A DNA stretch of 64,000 nucleotides, from positions 124,001-188,000 of the forward strand of contig JANWWJ010000043.1 in NCBI GenBank assembly GCA_025056305.1. The letters are read 5' to 3'. The stretch is from Chitinophagales bacterium (GTDB taxonomy: Bacteria; Bacteroidota; Bacteroidia; Chitinophagales; UBA10324). The position numbers and the translations under genes are program-made. The notes beneath the pieces were generated by a model. It did not search any database, was not told where the DNA came from, and saw only the letters and a program-made list of their open reading frames with translations. This document shows, one piece after another, positions 63,700 to 64,000 of this stretch; positions within the stretch are counted from its first letter, which is position 1; every line of letters starts with the position of its first letter.

Positions 63700-63707
63700 C
63701 AAAAGTA
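63700..63707 (-). promoter_or_regulatory. TAnnTTTG -7 box directly before nadE
   Basis: TACTTTTG on the minus strand is followed by 5 nt and then the nadE ATG at 63694, again pointing to a leaderless or nearly leaderless mRNA. Confidence 0.58.
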
Positions 63708-63745
63708 TCTTGCGCGTGGTCACCCAACCCTAACAATCGGTATAA

Positions 63746-64000
63746 TCAGAAGTTGATGACCAACAACAAGCGCAAGAAGTTTTGCCGGGCTTTTTGCTTG
63801 AAGTCTTCCGGTAATGACAAGACGTTGACAAAACCATTTGAAAACTGAAGGCCTACTTGCGCTGAAGTGACGCCGGGCAACTCATGCTCAATACCCCCGC
63901 CGATGACCAGTCCCATATTAAACAAACTGACATCTTTAGAAAAGTTCAACTTGCTTTCACTAAAAGCGGTGCTAGAAAGATCGCCACGCGAACGTATGCG
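63746..64000 (-). CDS. Outer-membrane beta-barrel protein, truncated by window end
   Basis: The frame is open to base 64000, so the N-terminal part lies outside the window. The visible 84 residues include Phe-Asn-Met-Gly-Leu-Val-Ile-Gly-Gly-Gly-Ile-Glu-His-Glu-Leu and end in Leu-Leu-Val-Ile-Asn-Phe, the closing strands of PorT-type outer-membrane barrels. The family assignment is moderate because the N-terminus is missing. Confidence 0.7.
   Translation of the reverse strand, partial: RIRSRGDLSSTAFSESKLNFSKDVSLFNMGLVIGGGIEHELPGVTSAQVGLQFSNGFVNVLSLPEDFKQKARQNFLRLLLVINF

Overview
The window is a gene-dense chromosomal segment (close to 50% GC by eye) from a member of the Bacteroidota. The evidence is consistent: type IX secretion (T9SS) C-terminal sorting domains on several large PKD, CUB and beta-helix proteins; the gliding genes gldD and gldE in the mutY-ssb-gldE-gldD order known from this phylum; phylum-typical small families (DUF3098, DUF4783, DUF4296, DUF5723-like); TAnnTTTG promoter -7 boxes in front of many genes; and no obvious Shine-Dalgarno sequences. 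The class cannot be fixed from this sequence (Chitinophagia, Saprospiria or Sphingobacteriia are all possible). I saw no rRNA, tRNA, CRISPR array, insertion sequence or prophage.

Layout. 1-4130: the end of a T9SS cargo protein, a small lipoprotein and a large PKD adhesin of the gliding-associated type. 4256-11779: eno-purM, then a metabolic block (HMG-CoA lyase, succinyl-CoA:3-ketoacid CoA-transferase scoA/scoB, 4-hydroxyphenylpyruvate dioxygenase) that handles acetoacetate from leucine and tyrosine breakdown, with yggS and a lipoprotein in between. 11955-12087: a 24-codon Lys/Ala peptide gene with a perfect terminator. 12143-22011: M23 peptidase, alaS, lipoprotein, outer-membrane protein, TlpA-like lipoprotein, leuS. 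22153-28067: ftsX, a CUB-domain T9SS protein, the DUF3098 protein, and a repeat-rich surface protein. 28175-33609: a minus-strand series yciH, dnaE, small protein, trxA, DUF58. 33689-45986: nadC, gpmI, NlpC/P60 peptidase, nnr, purB, a LolC/E-like permease, namZ, fmt and dapF. 46251-52959: an HtrA protease followed by two tandem paralogous secreted beta-helix/PKD proteins. 53034-55017: a histidine kinase/response regulator pair. 55508-60299: gldD, gldE, ssb, mutY on the minus strand and HU, a TPR protein and a 31-residue basic peptide on the plus strand. 60453-63694: RNase E/G and NAD synthetase. The window ends in a truncated outer-membrane barrel gene.

Most of the window is housekeeping. The parts most worth a second look are: promoter boxes lying only 4-8 nt before start codons, which suggests leaderless or nearly leaderless mRNAs; the tiny Lys/Ala-rich gene with its own 15-bp terminator; the three-hairpin leader between the 31-residue basic peptide and RNase E/G; the tandem secreted paralogs that differ by one PKD module; and the three-copy long repeat in the 759-residue surface protein. 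Function calls rest on motifs read from the translated sequence, with no database search.
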